Source: Ferdinandcohnia sp036962685 (GTDB taxonomy: Bacteria; Bacillota; Bacilli; Bacillales; Bacillaceae_L). From it: 64,000 bases of DNA. This document shows positions 1 through 8,109 of this stretch, one piece after another (position 1 is the first letter of the stretch; each line of letters starts with the position of its first letter). Location: NCBI RefSeq assembly GCF_036962685.1, contig NZ_JBALOP010000007.1, positions 124,001 to 188,000 on the forward strand. The letters run 5' to 3'. The notes beneath the pieces were generated by a model. It was not told the origin of the DNA. It saw only the letters and a program-made list of their open reading frames with translations, and ran no database searches. The translations under genes and the position numbers were made by a program.

Positions 1-2
1 AA

Positions 3-2681
3 TATGAAAATCAAGCTGGTGAATGGGTGAATGTAGCGGCTACTCAAACATCAGGTACTTACAAAGAAGGAACATACGAGGCAGTTATTCCAGGGGAAGA
101 AATTTCAGTGCCTTCTGTTTCATACCGCTTTCAGGTTGTTGATTTTGGCCAAAATGATGTAACAACAGATGTTTATGAAGTTTCAGTAAAACCAGGAATT
201 TCAGTCGGATATTTCCAAGACTTTGAATCTAATCCTGTAGGTTGGTTCTCATATGGAGCAGAAGATTCTTGGCAATGGGGTGCTCCTACGAGTGGACCAA
301 ATAGTGCTTATTCAGGTGAGAAGGTTTATGCTACAAATCTATCAGGAACATATGCTAGTCGAGCTAATATGACTCTAGTAATGCCTCCAATAGATATACC
401 AGCTGAAGGTCCTGCATATCTACAATACATGAACTGGTACAATCTTGAACGTAACTGGGATTTCGGTCATGTATTCGTTTCAACAGATATGGAAAACTGG
501 ACACAGCTACGTCGTATTACAGATATATCTTCAGGCTGGCAGTCTGCAGAGGTTGATTTATCTGCGTATGCAGGCCAAAGAATTTATATTGGCTTTAACG
601 TTACAACAGATGGAAGTGTAGTTCGTGATGGATGGTACATTGATGATGTGCGTCTATCCAATGAGCCACTTACAGTAGGAAGTACAGATCAATCAGGAGA
701 AGTGCCAACTAAGGGTGAAGCTTTAGTTGATCTTAAAGAAGGGGAGAAAGTGGACCCAGCAAAAATTAAGCCTGAAGGTTCTCACATTAACATGAAGGAA
801 GTCAATGTTGATAAAGTTAACCCACAGGCATTACCATTAAATGCTCAGGTCAGTATTGTTGAATCAGGTAGATCTGTTACAACTAACCCTGCAACTGGAG
901 CATATGAATTAATTCATGGAACAGGAAACTTTACAGTAGTTGCGGAAAGCTATGGGTATCATTCAGCACAACAAACTGTCACAGTTGAGGCTGATGGTGA
1001 GGCAGTAGCCAATTTTGTGCTAGAGGAAAAAGCTCAAGGAACTGTATCTGGTACAATTACAAATGCAGCAACAGGTCAACCAGTTTCAGGTGCAACCTTG
1101 TTACTTGTAGAAGATGCTAATATAACTCCTGTTGAGACTGATGAAAATGGTCAATATTCACTTACAGCTTATGAAGGTACTTATACTGTTCGAGTAATGG
1201 CACCTTCTTATTACAGTGAATCATTTGAAGTAGTACTTGAAGGAGATGGAGCGTTAGAGCAAAACGTAGAGTTAAGGCCGTTCATCGGATATCCTGGTGA
1301 AATCGGCTACGATGATGGTACTGCAGAGAATGCTCGTGCATTTTATGATGCTGGTAATGGCTGGGCTGTGAAAATGTCATTGGCTGAAGGTCAAAATAAA
1401 GCTCTTGTAACAGGAGGATTGTTCCGTTTCTGGGATACATCATGGCCAAATCCAGGTGGAACTGAATTCAAGGTAGAAGTGTGGGATGCCACTGGAACAG
1501 ATGGTGCTCCTGGTAAAAAGCTTGCTGGACCAATTGATGCAACTGCACTCCGAACTGGCGCATGGACAAATGTTGACCTATCAGGTGAAGGTATCATTGT
1601 AGAAGGAGACTTCTATATGGTTTATATCCAAACAAAACCGAACCCTAATGCACCTGGACTTGCAACGGATGAAGATGGTCAATATTCAGGGCGTAGTTGG
1701 CAATTTGTAGGTGGAGCATGGTCATTATCACCAGAAGCCGAAGGTAACTATATGATTCGTGCTACTGTTAATCATGAAGTAACAGCACCTACCATTACTT
1801 CTCCAGTAACAGGTTCATTTACAAATGAATCTACTGTTACAGTTGCAGGTAAGGCTGCTCCAACGACAACTGTTCATGTATTTAATAATGGTGAAGAAGT
1901 AGCGACAACAGATACTACTGCAGAAGGTACGTATTCTGTAGCTGTTGAATTACAAGTTGGTGAGAATACATTAACTGCTAAGGCATCAACTGCTACAGGT
2001 ATTACAGACGAGTCGGAAGCTGTTGTTATTGTACTAGATCAAACATCTCCTGAACTAGCTATTACTAGTCCAGAAAATGGTTTGAAGACAAATCAAGAGG
2101 CAATAACTGTAACAGGTACTGTTCAAGATGAGAATATTGATTCTGTAACAGTAAATGGCGAAAGTGCTACTATTAAAGATGGTTCCTTTACAAAGCGTGT
2201 TCTAGTTGAAAATGGTGAAAATAACATTGATGTCGTAGCGACTGATAAAGCTGGCAATTCAACTAGTGACCAAGTTACTGTATTTGCTAAATTTGGTGAA
2301 ATAACGGTATCTAATCTTAAACCTACAGAGGATGTGCATTTGAAATCAGGTGAAAGTGTGAAAATTGAATTTACAAGTGAGCCTGGATTGAATGCATCTT
2401 ATGCTATTCGTATACCGTTAACTAATGCGGGGCTTAGCAATGTAAATGAACTCCCATTACAAGAAGTCTCTCCTGGTGTCTATGAAGGATACTGGACAGC
2501 AGTTTCTAGTGTAGTTGCAAATGGTGCTGAAATTGAGGTAATTGTAAGAGATGAGTTTGGTAACGAGGCAAGACAAATAGCAACTGGTAAGCTTATAATC
2601 AATGTACAAGAAGATGATGGCAAACCAGGAAAAGGTAAACCTGGCAAACCAGGGAAGCCTGATAAGCCTGGAAATAAATAA
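3..2681 (+). CDS. Bacillopeptidase F-like secreted protease, C-terminal part (5' end outside window)
   Basis: The reading frame is open to the left edge (codons Y-E-N-Q-A-G-E-W before the first GTG at 27), so this is the 3' portion of a longer gene; the protease domain is not in view. After the first GTG, residues about 60-210 form a MAM/immune-inhibitor-A-like jelly-roll (W-rich, ending DGWYIDDVRLSN). Carboxypeptidase regulatory-like beta domains follow at about 265-415, a further beta domain starting GYDDGTAENA at about 425-580, two bacterial Ig-like domains at about 590-757 (ITSPxxG starts), and a Gly-Lys-Pro tail of collagen type. This order resembles bacillopeptidase F (Bpr) of Bacillus. 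The role, extracellular serine protease, is inferred from that resemblance only. Other large secreted S8 or M6 proteases remain possible. Confidence 0.7.
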   Translation, partial: YENQAGEWVNVAATQTSGTYKEGTYEAVIPGEEISVPSVSYRFQVVDFGQNDVTTDVYEVSVKPGISVGYFQDFESNPVGWFSYGAEDSWQWGAPTSGPNSAYSGEKVYATNLSGTYASRANMTLVMPPIDIPAEGPAYLQYMNWYNLERNWDFGHVFVSTDMENWTQLRRITDISSGWQSAEVDLSAYAGQRIYIGFNVTTDGSVVRDGWYIDDVRLSNEPLTVGSTDQSGEVPTKGEALVDLKEGEKVDPAKIKPEGSHINMKEVNVDKVNPQALPLNAQVSIVESGRSVTTNPATGAYELIHGTGNFTVVAESYGYHSAQQTVTVEADGEAVANFVLEEKAQGTVSGTITNAATGQPVSGATLLLVEDANITPVETDENGQYSLTAYEGTYTVRVMAPSYYSESFEVVLEGDGALEQNVELRPFIGYPGEIGYDDGTAENARAFYDAGNGWAVKMSLAEGQNKALVTGGLFRFWDTSWPNPGGTEFKVEVWDATGTDGAPGKKLAGPIDATALRTGAWTNVDLSGEGIIVEGDFYMVYIQTKPNPNAPGLATDEDGQYSGRSWQFVGGAWSLSPEAEGNYMIRATVNHEVTAPTITSPVTGSFTNESTVTVAGKAAPTTTVHVFNNGEEVATTDTTAEGTYSVAVELQVGENTLTAKASTATGITDESEAVVIVLDQTSPELAITSPENGLKTNQEAITVTGTVQDENIDSVTVNGESATIKDGSFTKRVLVENGENNIDVVATDKAGNSTSDQVTVFAKFGEITVSNLKPTEDVHLKSGESVKIEFTSEPGLNASYAIRIPLTNAGLSNVNELPLQEVSPGVYEGYWTAVSSVVANGAEIEVIVRDEFGNEARQIATGKLIINVQEDDGKPGKGKPGKPGKPDKPGNK

Positions 2682-2697
2682 TAAAAAAATGTAGTAG

Positions 2698-2733
2698 AAA
2701 GAAGGATGTGGGGAAACTACATCCTTCTTTTTT
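2698..2733 (+). terminator. Rho-independent terminator of the bacillopeptidase F-like gene
   Basis: Perfect 12-bp stem AAAGAAGGATGT / ACATCCTTCTTT with a 9-nt loop, followed by a T run, 17 nt after the stop codon. Confidence 0.9.
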
Positions 2734-2817
2734 ATAGATAGCTTTTACAGCATGGTCCCCAATTCAGTTTTAAAAGGTAACAATCATCAAATTTAATAGA
2801 TAAAAAGCTTCATATTG

Positions 2818-2846
2818 TCATAAGCAAAGTTCTTCGGTCATAAACT
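2818..2846 (+). promoter_or_regulatory. Candidate sigma-E promoter of spoIVFA-spoIVFB
   Basis: TCATAAG (2818-2824), a 14-nt spacer and CATAAACT (2839-2846) fit the sigma-E pattern (KMATATT, about 14 nt, CATACAnT) with a few mismatches. The spoIVF operon is sigma-E dependent in B. subtilis, so the position makes sense. Assigned by eye only. Confidence 0.4.
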
Positions 2847-2882
2847 TGTACAAATAATATGGACAAGGAATGATGTGAAAAT

Positions 2883-3662
2883 ATGAGTAATCGGGCGAAT
2901 GAAATTAGAAAGCGGATTGAAAAGCGAAAGCGTGCGAGATACTCCACCTCAGGTTCCCCAAAAAAAGCAGCTCCTCCCTTTCTAGCGAGTGATGAGGAAC
3001 GATACGGAGGCAGTACATACACATCTTTCGATGGAGGTGGACAGGGAGACGGAGGGCATCCACTGTTTCGAAAGGAAGTTTTTCTTTTTAAAGTGTTACT
3101 CTCGGCAATTCTTGTTTTATCGATAGGAATCGTATTTAAAAACCAATCCCCGACATTTGAGAATGTCCGGCATTTTGTATCAAGTACAATGGAAACTGAA
3201 TTTCAATTTGCTGCCGTTACGGAATGGTATAAAGATACTTTTGGCAGTCCCCTAGCATTGATCCCAATTAATCAAAATAAAGAAAAGAGCGAAGCCCCTA
3301 CTCCAGGTAAATATGCTCTTCCTGCAGCAGGTAAAGTAACTGAATCCTTTGAAGCAAATGGCCAGGGAATTATGGTTGAAACGGACAGTAAGGTAGTCGA
3401 GGCGATGAGTTCAGGCTATGTAAAAGAGGTCTCTGTTAAGGGTGAACTAGGAAAAACAGTTGTGATAAAGCATAGTGATAGCTCAGAAACGTGGTATGGA
3501 AATTTAGGAACTGTTGATGTGAAGCTATATGATTATGTGGAAACAGGTCAAGAAGTTGGTACGGTGCAGGATCCCGCAGGAAACAACAAAGGGACGTATT
3601 ATTTTGCAATAAAGCAAGGTGAAACATTTATTGATCCGATACAGGTGATAAAATTTGAATAA
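2883..3662 (+). CDS. spoIVFA: Stage IV sporulation protein FA, regulator of the SpoIVFB protease
   Basis: 259 aa. The N-terminal third is basic and soluble. One membrane segment lies at about residues 68-82 (LLSAILVLSIGIVF), and a C-terminal M23/LytM-type domain (about 145-255) shows the PAAGKVTESFEANGQGI and HSDSSETWYGNL landmarks but lacks a complete catalytic metal site. In the B. subtilis model SpoIVFA anchors and restrains the intramembrane protease SpoIVFB in the outer forespore membrane and is cleaved by SpoIVB, which starts pro-sigma-K processing. The stop codon overlaps the start of spoIVFB, indicating a translationally coupled two-gene operon. A weak ribosome binding site (AAGGA) lies about 13 nt before the ATG. 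Confidence 0.88.
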   Translation: MSNRANEIRKRIEKRKRARYSTSGSPKKAAPPFLASDEERYGGSTYTSFDGGGQGDGGHPLFRKEVFLFKVLLSAILVLSIGIVFKNQSPTFENVRHFVSSTMETEFQFAAVTEWYKDTFGSPLALIPINQNKEKSEAPTPGKYALPAAGKVTESFEANGQGIMVETDSKVVEAMSSGYVKEVSVKGELGKTVVIKHSDSSETWYGNLGTVDVKLYDYVETGQEVGTVQDPAGNNKGTYYFAIKQGETFIDPIQVIKFE

Positions 3663-4521
3663 ATATTTAAAACTCCTCAGAAAAATTGAAATACATCCAT
3701 TACTTTGGTTTATCGTCGGAGTGGCAGTCATTACTGCGCACTTCAGAGAGCTAATGATGCTATTCTTAATCATATTGGTCCATGAAATGGGACATGCTGC
3801 ATGTGCCCATTTTTTTTCATGGAGAATTAAAAGGATTCAACTCCTTCCATTTGGTGGTGTGGCGGAGATGGATGAGCACGGAAATCGCCCATTGAAGGAG
3901 GAGCTCCTAGTTATTTTAGCAGGACCACTTCAGCATATTTGGATGGTGGCAGTTGCGTATTTGTTAACAGTGGGTTCTGTTATATCTGAAAAAACCTTTG
4001 ATCTCTTTTTTTACCATAATGCAGTCATCTTTTTCTTTAATCTTCTTCCGATTTGGCCACTAGATGGTGGGAAGCTTCTATATTTATTTTTCTCTTATAG
4101 GCATTCCTTTTTTGAAGCGCATAAACGGATGATTTTTGTCTCAAGCTTAGTTGCAGTGTTCATATTAATTGGAATGGTATTCTATAGTCCTAATAATCTA
4201 AATCTCTGGGTCATCCTATCCTTCCTAATATTCTCAATTATTATGGAATGGAGGAAGCGTCATTTTGTGTTTATGAGGTTCTTGCTGGAGCGCTACTACG
4301 GAAAGCAAGATACCTTTACGAAACTAAAGCCATTGGTTGTAGATGAAACAGAGATGGTTTATACCGTTCTATCCATGTTTCAACGGGGGTGTAAGCATCC
4401 GATTGTGATACAAAAGGATGGAGAAAAACAGCAGCCCCTTGATGAAAATGAGCTTTTACATGCCTATTTTAATGATAAAAAGATTACTCAACCAGTTGGT
4501 GAGCTTCTCTACTTGTATTGA
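3655..4521 (+). CDS. spoIVFB: Stage IV sporulation protein FB, intramembrane metalloprotease (pro-sigma-K processing)
   Basis: 288 aa, TTG start inside the end of spoIVFA. The S2P-type zinc motif HEMGH is at residues 43-47 and the third ligand Asp is at 137 (PLDGGK); these are the positions known in B. subtilis SpoIVFB (H43, E44, H47, D137). Several hydrophobic membrane segments surround them, and a C-terminal CBS-like region (about 215-288) follows. The enzyme cuts pro-sigma-K within the membrane around the forespore, coupling mother-cell late gene expression to forespore progress. Length and motif placement are normal. Confidence 0.93.
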   Translation: MNKYLKLLRKIEIHPLLWFIVGVAVITAHFRELMMLFLIILVHEMGHAACAHFFSWRIKRIQLLPFGGVAEMDEHGNRPLKEELLVILAGPLQHIWMVAVAYLLTVGSVISEKTFDLFFYHNAVIFFFNLLPIWPLDGGKLLYLFFSYRHSFFEAHKRMIFVSSLVAVFILIGMVFYSPNNLNLWVILSFLIFSIIMEWRKRHFVFMRFLLERYYGKQDTFTKLKPLVVDETEMVYTVLSMFQRGCKHPIVIQKDGEKQQPLDENELLHAYFNDKKITQPVGELLYLY

Positions 4522-4580
4522 CGTTGCCAGATAGGTTACAGTAAAAAAGAAAGTGTAATGTCAAAGCGAGGATTAAGAGT

Positions 4581-6047
4581 TTGAAAACAATTATTATGAA
4601 TGAAAAAACAAGTGAAAAGCGTGTAGCAGTTATAGATGGAAATAAGGTTATTGAATTAAATATCCAACAACCAAAACATAAAGAAATCGTAGGAAATATT
4701 TATAAGGGCCGGGTGATAGATGTCCTTCCGGGTATGCAGGCAGCGTTTGTTGATATAGGCTTAGGCAGGAATGGCTATATCGGGCGAGAACAGCTTGCAG
4801 CCTATCATCTATCACCCCCTAGTGAAAAAGAAAAAAGCATATCCCATTTTGTTAGACAAGGTGAGGAAATCATTGTCCAGGTAACGAAAGAGGGGGCAGA
4901 GCGTAAAGGCCCTAAGTTGACTGGTCTAATTGAATTTCCAGGAGCATCCCTTGTCTATTTGCCGTTTGGGAACTATGTAGCAGTCTCCAGGAAAATGAAA
5001 GAGGAAGAAGAAAGGAACAGGTGGCGCAGGTTTGGGCAATTATATCTTCAAAATCAAGAGGGGTTAATTGTTCGAACAGCTTGCGAAAATCAAGATGAAA
5101 CAAAGATGTTGAAGGAGCTAGAATTTGGGCGAAGTCGTTACAAATCCTTACAAGACCAACAAAAAAAGCTCAAGCCACCAAGCCTATTATTTGATGCAAA
5201 TAATCTTGTGGATAAAATATTACTTGAGCACCGAGTTGAAAATATTAAAGAAATTGTAGTTGATGATGCACAAACGTTTCGACAGTTAAAGGAACAAATT
5301 GGAGAAGATAAGGTTTCTATTTATCAAGGAAAAGAAAATATTTTTTCGTTTTATGGGATTGAAAAAGAAATTGAACGAGGTCTTAAACCTATTGTGTGGC
5401 TTGACAATGGTGCCTATTTGTTAATTGAACAAACCGAAGCATTGACCGTTATTGACGTAAACACAGGTAAATTTCAAGGAAAAGAAAATTTACGAGATAC
5501 GGTGTTTAAAACAAATTTAACTGCAGCAAAGGAAATAGCCTATCAGTTAATGCTACGTGATATTGGTGGTATTATCTTGATTGATTTTATTGATATGAAG
5601 CTAAATGATGAACGTCAAAAAGTAATCCAAGCTTTACGTACCGTTGCAAAGGAAGATCGAAATCGGGTGACAATTCATGGGTTTACTTCACTCGGCATTT
5701 TAGAAATCACTCGGAAGAAGACACGGCAGGATCTTTCAGCTATTTTACAAGCGAATTGTCCAACATGTTCAGGTACTGGGCAGATTGATTCTGCAGAAAC
5801 TGTTGTCTTTAAGCTTGAACGAGAACTTTGGGAGCATCAAGGGAAGGACCATGATGCTGTCTGGATTGAAGCAACTACAGAAGTGACACATGTTTTTCTA
5901 GGGGACCATCATGAGCATAAGAAAAGATTAGAAGATGCCTTGTCCATTAAAATATATATAACTGAATTAGCTTCACCTCGACATGATTATTCAATTAGAC
6001 AAATAGGTAGCGATGATGAAATTAAAACAAGACTAAATCATCTATAA
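4581..6047 (+). CDS. rng: RNase E/G family endoribonuclease (RNase G-like)
   Basis: 488 aa, TTG start. An N-terminal S1 domain (about 38-110, GNIYKGRVIDVLPGMQAAFVDIG) is followed by the RNase H-like catalytic region with the two acidic motifs VIDVNTG and LIDFIDM and by the zinc-link CPTCSGTG (about 392-399). The family cleaves single-stranded RNA in rRNA maturation and mRNA turnover. It lacks the long degradosome tail of RNase E, as usual in Gram-positives. It lies 59 nt after spoIVFB and before the L21 leader, a position seen in other Bacillaceae. B. subtilis 168 has no RNase E/G and relies on RNase Y and J, so this gene marks a difference in RNA decay. Confidence 0.92.
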   Translation: MKTIIMNEKTSEKRVAVIDGNKVIELNIQQPKHKEIVGNIYKGRVIDVLPGMQAAFVDIGLGRNGYIGREQLAAYHLSPPSEKEKSISHFVRQGEEIIVQVTKEGAERKGPKLTGLIEFPGASLVYLPFGNYVAVSRKMKEEEERNRWRRFGQLYLQNQEGLIVRTACENQDETKMLKELEFGRSRYKSLQDQQKKLKPPSLLFDANNLVDKILLEHRVENIKEIVVDDAQTFRQLKEQIGEDKVSIYQGKENIFSFYGIEKEIERGLKPIVWLDNGAYLLIEQTEALTVIDVNTGKFQGKENLRDTVFKTNLTAAKEIAYQLMLRDIGGIILIDFIDMKLNDERQKVIQALRTVAKEDRNRVTIHGFTSLGILEITRKKTRQDLSAILQANCPTCSGTGQIDSAETVVFKLERELWEHQGKDHDAVWIEATTEVTHVFLGDHHEHKKRLEDALSIKIYITELASPRHDYSIRQIGSDDEIKTRLNHL

Positions 6048-6059
6048 TCCAACAAATTG

Positions 6060-6088
6060 TTGACTCTACTTTGTCTTTGTGATAATAT
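6060..6088 (+). promoter_or_regulatory. Sigma-A promoter of rplU-prp-rpmA
   Basis: TTGACT (6060-6065), a 17-nt spacer and TAATAT (6083-6088). Predicted transcript start is near 6095, immediately before the L21 leader structure. Confidence 0.75.
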
Positions 6089-6094
6089 TTTCAT

Positions 6095-6205
6095 GTTATT
6101 GTTTGTAGCACCCATTGCTACAACCGCGCATTCCAGGTATTTAAGTTTCCGTTAAGGAGCGCCTGTGTAGTGGCGAGTCTTAGTCCAAATTATTAGGAGG
6201 TGCAA
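6095..6205 (+). ncRNA. Ribosomal protein L21 leader (autoregulatory 5' UTR structure)
   Basis: This 110-nt leader between the promoter and rplU contains a stem TTGTAGC/GCTACAA (6103-6123) and a downstream GC-rich pairing (GCGCC with GGCG, about 6158-6178). Position, length and the sequence around CCGCGCATTCCAGGTATTTAAG fit the Bacillota L21 leader family (Rfam L21_leader). In that family the leader binds ribosomal protein L21 and lowers expression of the operon. A covariance-model search would settle it. Confidence 0.75.
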
Positions 6206-6207
6206 GT

Positions 6208-6516
6208 ATGTACGCAATTATTGAAACTGGCGGTAAGCAAATCAAAGTTCAAGAAGGCCAAGAAATCTATGTTGAAAAGCTTGACGTAGAACAAGGTGGA
6301 ACAGTTACATTTGACAAGGTTTTATTCGTAGGTGGCGAAAACGTGAAAGTTGGCAGCCCAACTGTTGAAGGTGCAACTGTTACAGCTAAAGTTGAAAAGC
6401 AAGGTCGCGCTAAGAAGATTGTTGTTTTCAAATTCAAGGCTAAAAAGAACTACCGTAAAAAACAAGGTCATCGTCAACCTTACACTAAAGTTACAATCGA
6501 AAAAATCAACGCATAA
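6208..6516 (+). CDS. rplU: 50S ribosomal protein L21
   Basis: 102 aa, ATG with a strong RBS (AGGAGGTG) 7 nt upstream. The sequence begins MYAIIETGGKQIKVQEGQ and ends with the basic KKNYRKKQGHRQPYTKV segment that is the L21 signature. It binds 23S rRNA in the large subunit. First gene of rplU-prp-rpmA, the conserved Firmicute arrangement. Confidence 0.98.
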   Translation: MYAIIETGGKQIKVQEGQEIYVEKLDVEQGGTVTFDKVLFVGGENVKVGSPTVEGATVTAKVEKQGRAKKIVVFKFKAKKNYRKKQGHRQPYTKVTIEKINA

Positions 6517-6527
6517 GGCTTTCTATC

Positions 6528-6854
6528 ATGATAAAAGTAACTATTAACCGTAATAGTTCTGGTAGAATCGACTCATTCACAATGAGTGGACATGCCGAAT
6601 ATGATGTTCCTGGTAAGGATATCGTTTGTGCAGGTGCCTCAGCAGTTGCTTTTGGTACCATTAATTCCATATATGCTTTATGTAAAGTAGAGCCGATATT
6701 GGAGCAAGAAAAAAATGGTTTCCTCCGCTGTCAAATTCCTTCTATTGAGGATGAGACAAAAGAGGAAAAGGTACAGATTCTTTTAGAAGGAATGCTTGTA
6801 TCCTTACAAACGATTGAACTTGATTATGGACAATATATGAAAATTCAATCATAA
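6528..6854 (+). CDS. prp: Ribosomal-processing cysteine protease Prp
   Basis: 108 aa. The conserved GHA motif (catalytic His, residue 22) and the VCAGASA motif (catalytic Cys, residue 34) are both present. Prp removes the short N-terminal extension of L27 in Firmicutes, an essential step in 50S maturation. The substrate gene rpmA lies immediately downstream and carries the matching extension. Twelve nucleotides separate it from rplU, so it is cotranscribed. Confidence 0.95.
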   Translation: MIKVTINRNSSGRIDSFTMSGHAEYDVPGKDIVCAGASAVAFGTINSIYALCKVEPILEQEKNGFLRCQIPSIEDETKEEKVQILLEGMLVSLQTIELDYGQYMKIQS

Positions 6855-6883
6855 AAACATTCATTAATAGGAGGTGGACAATA

Positions 6884-7177
6884 ATGTTCGTAAGATTAGA
6901 CCTTCAATTCTTCGCTTCTAAAAAAGGGGTAGGTAGTACAAAGAACGGTCGTGATTCAATCGCGAAACGTCTTGGTGCAAAACGTGCTGATGGTCAATTT
7001 GTTACTGGTGGATCTATTTTATACCGTCAACGCGGTACTAAAATCTACCCAGGAGTAAACGTTGGCCGTGGTGGTGACGACACTCTATTCGCAAAAGTTG
7101 ACGGAGTTGTTAAATTTGAGCGTTTAGGCCGTGACCGTAAACAAGTAAGTGTATACCCAGCTGCGCAAGAAGCGTAA
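6884..7177 (+). CDS. rpmA: 50S ribosomal protein L27 with Prp-cleavable N-terminal extension
   Basis: 97 aa. It begins with the Firmicute extension MFVRLDLQFF followed by ASKKG; Prp cleaves after the FF so that mature L27 starts ASKKG, exposing the tail that reaches the peptidyl transferase centre. The body (GSTKNGRDSIAKRLGAKRADG) is typical L27. RBS GGAGGTGG lies 7 nt before the ATG. Last gene of the operon, followed by a terminator. Confidence 0.98.
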   Translation: MFVRLDLQFFASKKGVGSTKNGRDSIAKRLGAKRADGQFVTGGSILYRQRGTKIYPGVNVGRGGDDTLFAKVDGVVKFERLGRDRKQVSVYPAAQEA

Positions 7178-7185
7178 TCGGACTT

Positions 7186-7215
7186 AAAACTCTAACCATC
7201 TGGTTAGAGTTTTTT
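7186..7215 (+). terminator. Terminator of rplU-prp-rpmA
   Basis: 12-bp stem AAAACTCTAACC / GGTTAGAGTTTT with a 4-nt loop and T tail. A family-1 repeat begins in its T-tract. Confidence 0.9.
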
Positions 7216-7420
7216 AACTTTATTCNNNNNNNNNNNNNNNNNNNNNNNNNNNNGAATAAAGTTAAAAAACTCCGGAGGATGCCACTGATTTTCAAAGGAA
7301 GTTTTTCGAACAGTAAGATCGAAGACTAAAGACGCCACATCCTGTGGCAACGTCTTCATGACCCACATCGTGTGGGCCTAAAAATCTGGGCGCAAATACG
7401 CTATGGCGTATTTGATTTAA
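7215..7420 (+). repeat. Family-1 structured intergenic repeat, copy A (long form, gapped)
   Basis: Starts TAACTTTATTC in the terminator T-tract; the right arm GAATAAAGTTA follows the N gap. It contains the family core (CTCCGGAGGATGCCACTGATTTTCAAAGGAAG), the helix GAAGAC/GTCTTC closing GCCACATCCTGTGGC, the second hairpin CCCACATCGTGTGGG, and ends near GGCGTATTTGATT. It fills most of the 358-nt interval between rpmA and spo0B; nothing else is evident there. Confidence 0.9.
7226..7253. other. Assembly gap (28 N) in the loop of the copy A inverted repeat
   Basis: Run of N between the two arms of the first hairpin of the repeat. True length unknown. Confidence 0.99.
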
Positions 7421-7535
7421 TCAAGAAACGTACGTTTAGAATAGTGTTATTTTTCAAGGTTTGATATAATTTTTAGACAAGATTCAAAATCAAAAATGTT
7501 GTTTTTGGCGACATTTGAATTTTAGGGGAAATGAC

Positions 7536-8075
7536 ATGAATAAAAATTGGAGTACGATTGATGTATTAAAACATACACGTCACGATTGGTTAAATAAAAT
7601 CCAACTGATCAAAGGTAATATTTCATTAAATAAACTAGATCGGGTTAAGACCATCATCGAAGAAATTGTAATAGACGCTCAAAATGAAACACATCTTACA
7701 AATTTACAAATTCCATCCTTTGCTGCACTTATCATGACCTTTAATTGGGAGCCACATAAATATCAATTAGACTATGATCTTGTCGGTGATATTCGAAACT
7801 TATCAAACCACGATATGAATTTAACGGAATGGACCACGCAATTTTTTGCCATACTTGAAGAAGCAGTAGATGATTTGGGAGAAAATCATTTATCGCTCAC
7901 GATAGACTGTTCTCATGAGGAAACTCGATTCTTTTTTGATTTTAGTGGAATACTAAAAAATAGGGAAAAGCTAACAAATTGGCTACATGCGGTGGGCCAA
8001 ACAGAACAATTCCCGAAACTAACAGAATATAAAGTACATAATGAAGAAGTAAGTTTAACACTACTTATTGCATAA
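7536..8075 (+). CDS. spo0B: Sporulation initiation phosphotransferase Spo0B
   Basis: 179 aa from ATG 7536, preceded by AGGGGAA at 7523-7529; an upstream in-frame TTG at 7515 has no RBS of its own. The helical-hairpin active site reads TRHDWLNKIQLIKG (phospho-His at residue 16 of this start, equivalent to H30 in B. subtilis). Spo0B passes phosphate from Spo0F to Spo0A in the sporulation phosphorelay. It lies 34 nt upstream of obg, as in B. subtilis, where the two genes are cotranscribed. Confidence 0.92.
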   Translation: MNKNWSTIDVLKHTRHDWLNKIQLIKGNISLNKLDRVKTIIEEIVIDAQNETHLTNLQIPSFAALIMTFNWEPHKYQLDYDLVGDIRNLSNHDMNLTEWTTQFFAILEEAVDDLGENHLSLTIDCSHEETRFFFDFSGILKNREKLTNWLHAVGQTEQFPKLTEYKVHNEEVSLTLLIA

Positions 8076-8109
8076 AGTTTTAAAGTGCATAAACAACCGG
8101 AGGTAAGAC

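Noticed and set aside
7215..7420. Family-1 repeat as a T-box, riboswitch or transcription terminator
   Set aside because: It lacks T-box consensus, its first hairpin is not followed by a T run, and copies precede functionally unrelated genes.
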